Shown: in pieces, positions 8,345 to 19,200 of the stretch | Layout of the letters: every line of letters starts with the position of its first letter | How positions within the stretch are numbered: the first letter of the stretch is position 1 | Source of the DNA: Nitzschia sp. DOCU1 | Taxonomy: Eukaryota; Bacillariophyta; Bacillariophyceae; Bacillariales; Bacillariaceae | DNA: 64,000 bases | Assembly: GCA_951394045.1 (NCBI GenBank) | Contig: OX595988.1 | Coordinates: 2,371,352 to 2,435,351 of the forward strand | Direction: 5' to 3' | The notes under the pieces: generated by a model | The model's database searches: none | What the model was told of the DNA's origin: nothing | The model's input: only the letters and a program-made list of their open reading frames with translations | Program-made: the position numbers and the translations under genes

Positions 8345-9277
8345 ATGATGAAGAAAGCAACGATTTCTTTCTTTGCGGTATCTGCCGCGTTGGCCACTTC
8401 GCTGTGTAATGCCTTGGCACCTACGGTGGAATCCGAATCCTACCACGCTTGCGCAAGATTTAAGGCGCCTAACGCCGACACTCCAAAAACGGTGATCGAA
8501 GAATGGCGACAGGCCGATGAGGCTCTCTGGAACTATGTCGAAGAGTCCGTTCCAGCCGTCCTGGATCATACGGGGAGCGCTGCCTTTGATGAACACCTTA
8601 AGGGTGTTCAAGCCGTTTTGAGATACTGGGCAGCTCCTTCGTATTTGACAAATGCGGGCCTGTTTCATTCGATTTACGGAACCGAAGGATTTCAAGGATT
8701 TTCCCTGCCGCTCTCTGAGCGGAAGGCCGTACAAAGTCTTATTGGACCCACGGCGGAGAAAATTTGTTTCTGGTTCTGTATGGTCGATCGATCCACTTTG
8801 GATCAAACCGTCTTTGACTGGGAGGGAAAGATTCAGGATCCCACCAAGAAATTTCAATTGCGAGCACGACCCGAGCTGGGGCGCTTTGATATTGTCATGA
8901 GCAAGGATGAGTGGCTGGATTTTATAGAGTTGACGTTGGCGGACTGGCTAGAACAAGTAGAAGGGGCTGCATCCAAGCCCTCGGCCATTTTCAAGTGGAA
9001 GACGGGAGAGGCCTATTCGTATCGACGACTAGCCTATCGCAAAATGAGCGAGATCTTGAGTGTGGAACGGGCACCTCGTCTTGCTACTATTCCAAAGAAC
9101 ATGTTGACGGCTGTCATGGCCACGGAGGCTCCCGAAACCCGCCATTTAGTCCAAGTAAGGACTCCGCCCATGTCGAATGCAACGCAACGTGCCTATGACG
9201 CGCTTCGATCGATTGGAGAGGATATTCCAGTGGACTTTTCTCCGCAACCAATGGACATTCAGGCCTGTGAAGTATAA
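8345..9277 (+). CDS. DUF6817-like protein with signal/plastid presequence
   Basis: The open frame reaches 8246, but I choose ATG 8345 (310 residues). It starts a hydrophobic signal peptide (MMKKATISFFAVSAALA) ending CNALAP. That end resembles the diatom plastid ASAFAP cleavage motif with Leu at +1, a position where Leu is tolerated less often than Phe. The core (~75-160) has the conserved wording of DUF6817: a leading LRYW, then GLFHSIYGTEGF, LSERKAVQSLIGPTAEKI and VDRSTLD. The conserved His and Asp residues hint at a metal-binding helical fold, but the family has no firm function. The Copia element lies just upstream. The family call is from memory. Confidence 0.75.
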   Translation: MMKKATISFFAVSAALATSLCNALAPTVESESYHACARFKAPNADTPKTVIEEWRQADEALWNYVEESVPAVLDHTGSAAFDEHLKGVQAVLRYWAAPSYLTNAGLFHSIYGTEGFQGFSLPLSERKAVQSLIGPTAEKICFWFCMVDRSTLDQTVFDWEGKIQDPTKKFQLRARPELGRFDIVMSKDEWLDFIELTLADWLEQVEGAASKPSAIFKWKTGEAYSYRRLAYRKMSEILSVERAPRLATIPKNMLTAVMATEAPETRHLVQVRTPPMSNATQRAYDALRSIGEDIPVDFSPQPMDIQACEV

Positions 9278-9385
9278 TCTTTCCTCGACAGAACTGACGG
9301 TAGGGTTTATAGATAGAAAACTTAACCCCATGTTCTAGTAGAAGACAATGATCGACGTCGATCCCAATGGTTCAAGGCGAAAGTA

Positions 9386-11332
9386 TCAAAAATCTGGCAT
9401 GTGGGCATCTTCGTCGAGGCCACCGCCAGCAGCATGGTCAGCCGTTGCAAAGCTTCCAGCGTCATCAAAAATAGCACTCATGGCGTCATAGTTAATCTTG
9501 CGACTGATCTTTCTGTTCGCCACGGCTTGCAGTAGGGCTTCCTCCGTCGTTTCCGCCGTTTCGCGTCCTCGATTCTTTCGCTTACGATATCGTTCGTGCC
9601 CCTGAGCTTGCTCTGCTAGATCACGTTCGTCATGAGTTTCGGCTTCTTCCGTCGAAGCTCGAATCTTGTCCTTTTGTGCCTGTGATTCAATGTAATCCTT
9701 ATTGATCTTGTTGAAAATAGCTTCCTTCTGGGCGACTTCTTCTGGATCTCGAAAGATGGAGTCAAAGTCATCCATCATTTCTTGCGGCATGCTATCTTTC
9801 CACGTCTTGGTATCCAACTTGCCCTCGTTCGGAATAGTTGATGGCTGGCGTTCCTCGGGAATTGATTGATCTGCCAAAACAATCGCTTTTCCCTTGCTGG
9901 ATTTGGGGTAAGCTTTCTCCCATTGCTTTGGGATTTCCACGAGTTCATTGTTGGCGATAGTAACTCGTTTGGAAAGCTCCAAACCAGCCTTCTTGCCTTT
10001 GGGCGTCTTGATGATGGCCAAGGCCAGTTCCGACGACTTATCTTCAGCTTCACTATCCTTTTGGATCTCAGTTGGATCCTCAGTCGAGTTTTTCTCTGCG
10101 TCAGGATCGACTTCTTTGGCCGTTGCTGCGACGTTGTCTTCCCCATCCATGGTGGATGCCTCCCCCGCCCCAGCTTCAGACTCTTGAGCTCCCGTTGGAT
10201 TCCTTTCGGTCTCACCCATCAAATCTTTCTCGATTTTCTGATATAATTCTTCGAATTCTTCTTCCTTCTTTTTGGACTGTCCATTTCTCCATTTAGGGGC
10301 AACTTTTTTGCTGTCCATAGGGTCGTCCAGTTTCCCACTTTCCAATAATGCCACGTCGTTCTCATGAATCGCACGAGCTCGAGCTTCCATGATTCGGTTC
10401 CTAGTAAATCTAGGCGGATCAGTTTCGACCTCCAAATCTACACGGTTGAATTGCTCCAATGTCAAGTTGGCACTCGGTGTCAATTCAAACTCTTTGACAC
10501 GAGAAGTGACCGTCATTCCACAAACTCGCAGAATCCTAGTCACATCCAGTGGTTGCCGTGAAAAGCCATGCGCCCGGGCAGCAATCAAGAGGGCTGCCGC
10601 ACAAATTCCTGCCGGGCGTCTACCTGCCACAATCCAATCACGTTTCATTCGGCCCACCAGTCGCAGAGCTGTCAATGCCACGGCATTGGCCTTGTCGTCC
10701 AAATCCAAATGAGCTGCAAATCGGTAGACATACAACGCCGGATCCAGAATTTCTAACTTCAAACCCAATAAGCGACGAAACTTCAGAAAGCACGTCCCCA
10801 GCGTATACACATTTACTTGCAGGGCATCCGAAAAGTCAATCAACATGTGCTGCGACTTTTCCTGACGACAAGCAATGTACAAGCAGGCAGCCACCACGTG
10901 AATTGTCCGTCTTCCCTGCACAAAATTCTTTTCCACGGCAATCGTAAAAAAACGATGCGCTGCATCGACATAGTGCCCCCCTAATCGTAGTCGGCTCGCC
11001 ACTTCGGTAATCCGCCGACGTCCATTGGCAAGGGTGGTTTCCCTGGAATCTCGCGAAAATCCATAACCCCCACGCCCGGCTTGAGAAGTGATGTACGCTT
11101 TGCTCGAAGTGGCACTGACAAATTGTCCCACCATGCTGCTTGCACCACCAGCTCCTTCTACGAATTCTACCGCACTGACCAGGGCATTTTCTTCCAAGAC
11201 GACACCGCATTCCGTGCACACTACGTTTCCCGAGGCATCGTGTTGTTCAATGTGCGTGGAACCACAATTCGGGCAAGCTCCTCGTGCGGCGGCAGCTGCT
11301 GCAGATCGACTAGCAACATTACCACTAGACAT
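9386..11332 (-). CDS. BRF1: TFIIIB subunit BRF1 (TFIIB-related factor)
   Basis: A single-exon 648-residue protein. BRF1 helps place TBP and RNA polymerase III on tRNA and 5S rRNA genes (family role). An Ala-rich start leads to a zinc ribbon with Cys20, Cys23, Cys39 and Cys42 and the TFIIB-type wording VVCTECGVVLEE. Two cyclin-like repeats follow (~95-290), with VVAACLYIACRQE in the first and PAGICAAALLIAARAHGF in the second. After a charged linker comes the short conserved BRF1 block near residues 600-640 (KISRKINYDAMSAIFDDA), which separates BRF1 from general TFIIB. The length fits the family. The start codon is the first ATG in front of the zinc ribbon. Confidence 0.95.
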   Translation of the reverse strand: MSSGNVASRSAAAAAARGACPNCGSTHIEQHDASGNVVCTECGVVLEENALVSAVEFVEGAGGASSMVGQFVSATSSKAYITSQAGRGGYGFSRDSRETTLANGRRRITEVASRLRLGGHYVDAAHRFFTIAVEKNFVQGRRTIHVVAACLYIACRQEKSQHMLIDFSDALQVNVYTLGTCFLKFRRLLGLKLEILDPALYVYRFAAHLDLDDKANAVALTALRLVGRMKRDWIVAGRRPAGICAAALLIAARAHGFSRQPLDVTRILRVCGMTVTSRVKEFELTPSANLTLEQFNRVDLEVETDPPRFTRNRIMEARARAIHENDVALLESGKLDDPMDSKKVAPKWRNGQSKKKEEEFEELYQKIEKDLMGETERNPTGAQESEAGAGEASTMDGEDNVAATAKEVDPDAEKNSTEDPTEIQKDSEAEDKSSELALAIIKTPKGKKAGLELSKRVTIANNELVEIPKQWEKAYPKSSKGKAIVLADQSIPEERQPSTIPNEGKLDTKTWKDSMPQEMMDDFDSIFRDPEEVAQKEAIFNKINKDYIESQAQKDKIRASTEEAETHDERDLAEQAQGHERYRKRKNRGRETAETTEEALLQAVANRKISRKINYDAMSAIFDDAGSFATADHAAGGGLDEDAHMPDF

Positions 11333-11986
11333 TATACTGACTGTTGATAGTGCAAGAACAGGAGTTATAACTCGTTGCTTTCATTCAAGGGCAATGCCAG
11401 GCAAGAATATAGATTGCAGCATGATGCATGTGGGCCTTCCAGTACATACAGCGACGCGATGCTTCCGCACCGCGTGCTAGCACCATGGAATTTACTCAAC
11501 CGGGCAACTGCCGGGCTGATGACTTGTTTGACCCTGAATGGACCCGCAATTGAGGCCTTTTCGAGTGAGCTCCTCGTAGATTCATTACCACCAAATGCGA
11601 GGCCTTTTCGGACACGAAAATTCATTGTCTGTCATGGATTTTGACCCCACGGATGGCGGGCGAAGATTTTCGGGGCGAGCGCTGGCGCGCCACGATCAGA
11701 CTTGTCCCCGGCGCAAATAGCACGTAGTAATCGTCTCCATGGAAAGGGTTTCATTCCTGCCAGGGACTGCGATGCATGCTATGATAGAAGTGGCATCTAG
11801 AATGTACTGAGTGTTTCAGAAAACGGCACTACTATAAATCACTGAGAGCTTTCTGTTCTGATCCTGGTAACCAAGCAATTGCTTTTGTTCAGGAAGAGTT
11901 GTTGATGATAAAGTACAAAATTAGTATAGTACAAAGTGGCGGGTTCCATTGGACACTCTCTCATCGCTCGTCCCCCGATGTGACAA
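11333..11986. other. Intergenic, upstream of BRF1 and downstream of the CoaX fusion gene
   Basis: About 650 bp between two minus-strand genes. It must hold the BRF1 promoter (right of 11332) and the 3' end of the pantothenate-kinase fusion gene. Small open frames on both strands (for example 11365-11625) have no recognisable domain. I see no repeat or RNA gene. Confidence 0.5.
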
Positions 11987-14424
11987 TTATGCAGCGATTT
12001 GGCTTGCTTCCACCACTGGAATAGTTGCCTCCGCCACAGGAATAGTCGCATCCGCCACTGGAATAGAAGACTGGGGCTGCACGCTGATGCTCGTCGCTTT
12101 CTCCTTTTCTGTTTCCGAATATAGCTTGATGGCAGCGACAAGGTCATTTTCGTCATAGTCTTCCTCATCCTATATAGTACACAAACAATCAAAACATATA
12201 CAGGGTAAGATGATGTTTCCAAGAAACAACCAAACAATGACAATATTCTCTTTCCAACAGCTTACATCATCGTCGTAGACAATATGCCAAAACTTGCTTT
12301 CTGAGTCGTACGATGTGACATTGCCCGTGTAGAGAACGTTTTGCAAAGTACCCTGGTCGTTCTCGAGTTCAAAGTACTTGGCAACACGCGTGTTCAAGTA
12401 ATCCTTAGGGGCGGGCTTTTTGGCTTTCTTTACTGGCTTTGCCCGCTTTTCCGCCGCTGGGTTGGCATTCTTTCGCTGCCGCTTGGCCCCGTTATTCGGC
12501 GGCGAATTGTTGGGCGCCTTCTCCGGGACGAGTGCGGGCGCAGCAGGCGCTGGCACCGACACAGCCGCTGCCGCAGCAGCCTTGGCATTTTCTTTCTCGG
12601 CATTTTTCCTCAAAGTCTCCTGGAGTTCTGGGATACCGTCAACGAGTTTCTGGGCGGATGCGGCTGCTCCCACTTTTCGTTCTTCTCTTTTTTCTGTCGT
12701 CCAGGTTGCATCATCCACCTTTCCTTTCTCGCCGACTTGTGTATAAAGCTTGAGAGCATCTAAAATGACAAGAAATTGAAAGAATGAGCAAAGCACGCCC
12801 CCGTCGTTCTCTTACACCGAAGAAAAGATTCCCGTACCGTATAGTTCTGCCACAGTCAATTGTTCATGATCCCCATCATCGTAACGCACACTGTACAAGT
12901 CCTCTTCCAATACACCACCGCGGAGCACTGATACAATGGACCCCCTGTAAATATTATCTCCGTCGCCTGCGTCTTCATCGAATTCCTTAGCTACGCGTTG
13001 TCCAATAATCAAATCCCGCAATTGCTCATCTGGGGAGATTTCACCTCGTTGCCTGTATTTCGTATCCAGCATCCGACCAAAGCCATAGTGATTCAAATGT
13101 TTGGTTTCCTTCAGATCAATATCTTTCAGTGAAAACAACCGATACCCAGGCTGATCTGGAAAACTGTGCCCTGGCATTCTGAGGCACCGCATAAGAAAAC
13201 CTGCATCACCCCCAGTGATCAATACCATTGGTTTGTTGCTCTTGCTTTGGGCGCCGACGCTATCATTTACATTCTTGGGGAGTGCTTCCTTCTCGCCAGC
13301 AGCAGTATTACTTCCGCTCGTTGACGCGTCTTTCTCGGTACTAGGACCAGCAGTGTCAGTGGCACCATCAACCGCGGCGGGGGATGTCCCATCCTTGTCG
13401 ACGGCTGTATCCAGAAACTGCTTAATAATGTTTCGACATTGGACGCTGACTTCTTGAAAGACTCCGGTCATAATGGCTGTCTTGGTATCCTTGGCGAACG
13501 CGGGCAACGGCCCCGTCTTCTTTTCGTCAATGCCGGCCAAGACTCGGTTATATTCGTCATAGCCAATGGATGGCAACTTGCCACAATAATCAGACAAGGA
13601 TCGAAACCGGGCCCCCAAACCAGGCATGATACCACCGCCCAAGATCTTCCCGTCCGCGTCCAGAGCCGAATAGGTCCAGGCAGTTCCGGCATCCATGACA
13701 AGTAAGGGAGCTTTTGCAGATCTCGATTTGAGGCCCGAATACAAACATGCCGCTCGGTCAACTCCAAAGGTTTCGTAACAACCGTCTTCCTCTGTAAAGA
13801 AATCCGTGTTCTCTAAACGGAACATACGGTGGGAAATATCAGAGAACAAATACAACATGTACTTTTCGTGCTCCGGGTTGGTGCTCAAAAGGTAAATGGA
13901 TTTGGCGGGAATCCGTTTCGACGCAGCGACCCGGGTGGCAGCTGCCTGTGTCGCGGTGCCAAACTGGCTGCTGGATCCAGGGCCAAAGATTTCCGTTTGC
14001 AGCTGAGCTGGTACGTTGCGCCCCAAGACGGCACAAGGCTCGTCGTCAACGAAGTCGTCATCGTTGATCGGGGGAGTTCTAAATGTATGTAAACGATTCA
14101 TACGGGCGAGTGCATGCAGAGGAAAAGTGAGATTTTTGTGTAAACTCCAACGGCAGCATTCAACGAGCGCGAAAGTCATAGTAACACCATGCTTCGATGT
14201 GCCCAGTATGATATAACTTACCTCCAAAACAAACAAGGAGCAAAGTGAAACTTGCGTCCTTCGTGGACGGACCAGTTCAGATTCGAGTTCCCGACGACAA
14301 TGCAGACAATCTTTTCCTCTTCCGGATGTGGCAAAGCCTCGTCCCACGTGCAAGGATTTGCCAGCACTGTGCCACTGGAAGGGCGCTTGTCGGCTCCTTC
14401 CTTCAACTCCAACCGCAACACCAT
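11987..14424 (-). CDS. coaX: Type III pantothenate kinase fused to Tudor-like modules
   Basis: Four exons read on the minus strand: 14424-14222, 14078-12838, 12759-12266 and 12169-11987. Introns of 143, 78 and 96 bp all have GT..AG ends and fitting phases, giving 706 residues. The kinase phosphorylates pantothenate, the first committed step to CoA. The visible CoaX motifs are GNSNLNWSVHEG (nucleotide-binding loop, exon 1), GVDRAACL, DAGTAWT, GGGIMPG...LSDYCGKLP, a TAIMTG helix and ITGGDAG. Two segments of Tudor-like wording follow: IYRGSIVSVL...VRYDDGDHEQLTVAELYDALKLY (the second half completed exactly by the intron 2 join), then a Lys/Ala-rich nuclear-type linker, then TGNVTSYD...HIVYDDD joined by intron 3 to DEEDYDENDLVAAIKLY. 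CoaX is mainly bacterial, and a Tudor-like extension is not something I know for it. Confidence 0.85.
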
Positions 14425-14489
14425 AGTAATAAATGATTGCCACCGATCAATAAACCTATGATCCAGGTAAGGTGAGATTACTGCAATAG

Positions 14490-14498
14490 TACCAGGTA
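14490..14498. promoter_or_regulatory. TACCAGGTA motif upstream of the pantothenate kinase gene
   Basis: The 9-mer TACCAGGTA lies 66 bp upstream of the CoaX-fusion start codon. The same 9-mer recurs at 14687-14702 and upstream of the ketopantoate reductase gene (52213-52221). A regulatory role is inferred only from position and recurrence. Confidence 0.3.
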
Positions 14499-14686
14499 TC
14501 CAGGGATGGACTCACTCCCAGAGTCAGTGGCAGCAGAGAGAGGGTGGATGCGGGTGGGCGGTTCCAATTGTTTCAGATCTCACGCGGTGGGGGTTCTCGA
14601 CGGCCAAAGCAAAAATGTCCAAAAGTATTGAGCGCTGAAGATTCCAATGATCTTAAACCGGTGCCTGCTACAGTGCTCAAGCCATT

Positions 14687-14702
14687 TACCTGGTACCAGG
14701 TA
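14687..14702. promoter_or_regulatory. 16-bp palindrome TACCTGGTACCAGGTA
   Basis: A perfect inverted repeat in the divergent promoter region, 263 bp from the CoaX-fusion start and 608 bp from the DUF6824 gene. Its symmetry fits the site of a dimeric DNA-binding protein. It contains the motif shared with the ketopantoate reductase promoter. Confidence 0.35.
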
Positions 14703-15309
14703 CATATTTACATACATATCTAACTTTGTCATTCGTTCTCAGCCGGCCGGCCCAAAAAATGGCGGGAAGGCTGTGCAGGCGCTGAACTTACGTTCCAGTA
14801 TAAATTTGTACACAGTTTTCTACACAAGGAAAATCTTGGACACCAACTGCAACACGCACACCACAAAGTCTGCATCGGGTATCAATCTAAAAGGATGGTG
14901 ACGACTAAAGGATGTTCCTTTATTCATCCCTCTGCTCTCTGGAAATCCCAGATCACATTTGTGAGTTTTGAGAAAGTTCATAGTAGTACAGCTCGAGGTG
15001 ACAACAAAACTAGCACCACCGCCTTCTGTGGTGCTTCGTTCCTATTTGCAGTAGATGAGCGCTATCAACGCTACGCCGGTGCCATGGGCTTCGCTCGTGC
15101 CGATGACTGCTTGGACTTCGCGATCAGAGTTCGTGCACGACTCGGGATCTTCTGCGCGTTTGGATGTCATCCTATGGCACCGACCAGGGACCGCGTTCCG
15201 CGACAACGAACACATCCTGTCAAGGTACCACAATCCCCAAAAGAAGACACATCCTTGACTCCCATTGTCGATTGAAGCATTGAAGCATCCAAAAACAGGT
15301 ACTTCGACC

Positions 15310-15999
15310 ATGGACAACCAGATCTTTGTTCAACTTCGAGAAACCGATATCTTGCTTGGGCGTGGTGGCTCTACCTATGGCCGCACTGGGAATGTAATCC
15401 TTCGAGATCTCATACACGAAAATATTGACATTTACAGTCACACCCCCAGATCCGAAAAGCGTCGCTTGGCCCGCAGCTACGTTGACATTATTGAGGGTAG
15501 GGGAGCCAGATTTGTGGAAGCAACGCCCTGTGGTCGGTACTATCTGCTGGTAAACGAGGAAAGAAAGAAGGAAGAAATAGTAATGCAATTGTTCCGTACT
15601 CGTCTTCTACAACGCCGAAGGAACGAGGAAGAAGTTAACCAGCTTGATGAGCAAGGCGAGAACATTGTTTCCTCCGTGCAAGCCTTTGGACTTCATATTC
15701 TGTCGATGCCTGGCGCTGCCCCCAGTGCTGCGGAGAGTGCTGCGGAAAGAAGGTCCGCCGCTGGAGGCTCCTCTTTTCAGCACCAGCCGCAAGTGCTGAT
15801 GAACCCCTCTCGTGGGTTGACGATGACGACTTACTCGTTTGCGTCGTTTAATGCTCCTCACCTATGGATGTGTAAGGAAAGCGAAGATTTCTTCCTTGGC
15901 GACCTTGGTACTAATCAGCACATCCCTGATTGCACGAGCTCAGGGGATTTCTCCTTCTTCTCCTTGATGATGTCGAACCAATCGTCGAGCAGCTTCTGA
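15310..15999 (+). CDS. DUF6824-domain protein
   Basis: 229 residues from ATG 15310. The frame is open 15 codons further up, but only through a TTG. The N-terminal ~100 residues carry the domain expanded in diatoms: TDILLGRGGSTYGRTGN, then a Leu-rich helix, a Tyr-Ser/His segment, EKRRLARSYVDII, and GARFVE ending in a basic, Glu-rich helix. The rest is Ser/Ala-rich and unstructured. Its function is unknown. The fold and the basic helix have led to suggestions of DNA binding, which I cannot support from sequence. It is transcribed away from the CoaX fusion gene. Confidence 0.75.
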   Translation: MDNQIFVQLRETDILLGRGGSTYGRTGNVILRDLIHENIDIYSHTPRSEKRRLARSYVDIIEGRGARFVEATPCGRYYLLVNEERKKEEIVMQLFRTRLLQRRRNEEEVNQLDEQGENIVSSVQAFGLHILSMPGAAPSAAESAAERRSAAGGSSFQHQPQVLMNPSRGLTMTTYSFASFNAPHLWMCKESEDFFLGDLGTNQHIPDCTSSGDFSFFSLMMSNQSSSSF

Positions 16000-16225
16000 T
16001 TGCGGCTTGTATTGGTCGAGCCTTGTATGTTTTGCATGAAAGAATGAATCTACTATAGACGCAGAAACAATAAAAATTATAGTTGGTGACGTTGATGTGG
16101 CCTTGTTAGATCATCAGCACGAACTATAATATCAATCGTGACATGTGTACTCGTTCTCCTTTTCAAAAAGCTAGTATCTACTCTAGCACACAGTCGTATG
16201 TTCTATGGACGATTCTATCGCTACG

Positions 16226-19200
16226 TTAGGGTGACATTACTTCGTCGTCAATGTCAATGTCAATGTCCGCGCCATTGCTAGCTACCGATCGACGAGGTTT
16301 CTTTTTGCGGGGGCCAACATCATCATCGTCGTCGTCAGCGTCGTCGTCATCATCATCCATCGCACTGCTCTCCGCCTTGGCTTCCATTCTCATCAATCGG
16401 CGGAATTCCGAATACTGATTAATCATGCAGTCGATGTCTGTCATGTCACCGCCTCCACCAGCCAGTAGCATGGGAATCTGGGCATCAAAAGTCATCAATG
16501 CAGCCTTGGAAATCGGCTTCTCCTTGTCGTCTTTGGAATCCGGATTGAAACCAAAGATACGGGACTCACTGAAATCGTACGCATGTCGAAGGAAAGATTT
16601 TAGGCGAAGCAAAAGTGCCTGCGCCGCTGCCTCGGCACACAGAGAGGAAAATGTCTTTGCATCAAAGTCGGGCTTCAGTAAAATAGAAGCCTCTTTGGCA
16701 TCGTGCGGCACCTTCGCTTGGGCGGCAAGCTCCAGCGCATCTTCTTCGAAAATCGTATCGTCCAGTGCATCTTCTGACGATAGTCTGTATGGTCGTAAAA
16801 AGTTTGCAAGCCGATCTAAGAGGTCAGGGCCACGAAGAGCAAGTGCGGAGGTAATACTGTATATGATGAAAAGAGGATCAGAGGCGACTTTGTAAGGAAG
16901 GTAGGCCAATACTTGAGCCGTAAACGAAAGAAGTGGGAGATCCCTTAGGAACTTTTCTTCTGCTGTCCGGTTGGTACTCTTTCCGTTAGTCTCGATAGCC
17001 TTTTTCCAATTCTGAAGGTCAAATCGACGAAGAAGACTAGAGAACAGGCCCCTTCTTTGCTTTCTGATGTTCGCAATACATTCCTTGAATACTCGGCCGA
17101 AAACGCACTCCGTATGAATAGTTCCGCCGCTTCGGATTCGCACAAGTGCAGAGACATTGTCTCGAGTTGGGTACACGGAGGTTTGGAACAAGTAGGCTTG
17201 CTTGATTCCAGCATAGACACGTTGGCGCAACATATCGGGTCGCTTCTCGCCTTCGATCATCAGAAGCTTGAGGGCAAGGGCGCGAATACCATCCTCCTCG
17301 ACGTCGCCCTGCAAGGCCAGGAGGAATGGTACGGTCTCATTCGGGTTGATCTGCCCCTGACGCAGTAGATGACCGACAAGGTCGAGAGCAGCGAATCGGA
17401 GCTTGGTATCGCTAGCCTGCGTCATTTCTAGCAGCCGAGATGCATGACTGGTCAAAACCCCGCCAAACAGAGTGGCGTCTGCGTCTTGGTCGCCAGAAAT
17501 CTTCTTCGAAACCGTTATGTTCGTTTTCGAGTCCATTTTCTTTTTGGCTTCTCCAGATTCGATCCTAGACTCCTCCGTCTGGAAAGAGACACTGTTAGAA
17601 AGTTCCGAACCGACAAATGAAGAAACGTTTGAAAGACCTTACCAATAGGATATCGCGCCAGCAGACTAAAGCTTCTAGTTGCAGGCTCGTCGGGGCGTCG
17701 GGGTCCATTACTTCGGTGATTAAGCCGGTTTGGTCCATTCGAAGCATTTCGCGGGGTCGTGAAATGAAAACACCACACAATCCACGAAGGGCAGCACATT
17801 TGGTCTGAGCATCGTTCTTCGACAAAAACACCGTGAAAAGCTTTTCAAAAACAGACGTGAGGTTCTTGAAAGTCAGGTGATCGGGAGCGACATCTAAGGC
17901 CTTTGGGCTGTCTATGCCAAGTTCCTTGTCGTCAGCAAATGATTCATGGTATCGGCAAACGGCACCAAGCACGCTCAACGCCCGCTGGATGTTTGCCTTG
18001 GCTTTGTTCTACAATGTCGAATGCAGAAATGTTGAGATTATACCGTCACATGTTACAACTTCCCGAGAGTCGATAGTTCTTACCGTCATGGATCCCAAGT
18101 CGTCTTCATTTCGATGCTTCAGTAAGTAGCTGTAGAACGTTCTGGCAAGGTTCAGGATCTTGGTCTTGAAAGGACTGTGTTCGTGGCTTTCCTTGTGATG
18201 GGCCAAAGCACAAAGCGCACAAATCGCTGCTGACAGAGCCTCTCTCCCGAATTTGTACGTAATCTTCACGAGATCATCACCTAGTGATGTTGTGCCCAGT
18301 TCGTCCAGTTCATGTTTGCTCATGACAGGCGCCACTTTAGCAACCGCATTACACAAGGACGTCACGACAACGGCTTCTTGCTGAAAGGTCATGCCATTGT
18401 CTGCCTTCAAGTACGGCAGAAGAATATCGAGGTGTCGGTGCACATCCATCGGCGAAATGCTTGTAAAGACCCCGATGGTGCGCATCACGGCTACCACATC
18501 TTTTGCTGTGGCACCTTGTCTATTGGAACGCTTTTCTTCCATACTTAGCAAGATCTCAAAGATCGCATCGACAAGCATGGAACAATGACTTTCCTCCAGA
18601 ATTCGTCGCTTTCGGCGCATGGACGTTTTGCGCCCCTTGTCCGCATCCGTCTCCCCGCTTGCCAGATCTCGAAACAAAACGGTCAAATGTTCCCCTGTGT
18701 CAGCTGCCTTGACAACTTCGACCATTTGTTCCGCCGCGATCTCGGATCGATCCTGGAGTCTCCTTTTCTTGATTCTTCGCTCCGTCGATCGCGTTTCTCG
18801 TACAGACGATGGGCGCGGTGAGAACGAGTCTGTCGGCTGAGGAGTGGGGGTGACTGGGACAAGATCCCCGGAAGCATTGACAATATCCACTTCCATGACT
18901 CTGGAACCAGGAGTCCTGGGCCTTGTGTCGATTTCATGTTGGACGTTGCTGCCAGGAGATTGCACTACTTCTTGCTCAATCTTCTCGTCTCCGTTCTCGA
19001 GCCAAACTTTCAAAAAGAGGTCATGGATGGCATCTCGAACCGAGTCGTCCTCTTTGGGGTCTGCGGCCAGCCTTAGCATCACGGTACACGCCTCGGCTCT
19101 CCCCTTGTAGGAGGGGTGGGCACACAAGATATCTTGTAGGATTCGAATGGTTCGTTTTCGGACACTCACACCGGGATCTTGCAGGCCAATCATAAAGGCT

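Larger units (their letters stand above)
14425..15309. other. Divergent intergenic region (CoaX fusion / DUF6824 gene)
   Basis: About 885 bp between two genes that start away from each other. It holds two copies of a TACCAGGTA motif, one inside a 16-bp palindrome. Short frames such as 14895-15275 and 15055-15258 do not splice in phase to the DUF6824 gene and show no clear domain. I see nothing else. Confidence 0.5.

Noticed and set aside
9351..9362. ATCGACGTCGAT palindrome, also at 33199-33210
   Set aside because: Two 12-bp occurrences next to unrelated genes; the GACGTC core is a common bZIP-type site and no pattern of target genes emerges.
14895..15275. Small gene or upstream exon of the DUF6824 gene (also 15055-15258)
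   Set aside because: Possible splice sites do not join in phase, and a weak resemblance of one stretch to the DUF6824 opening is not convincing.
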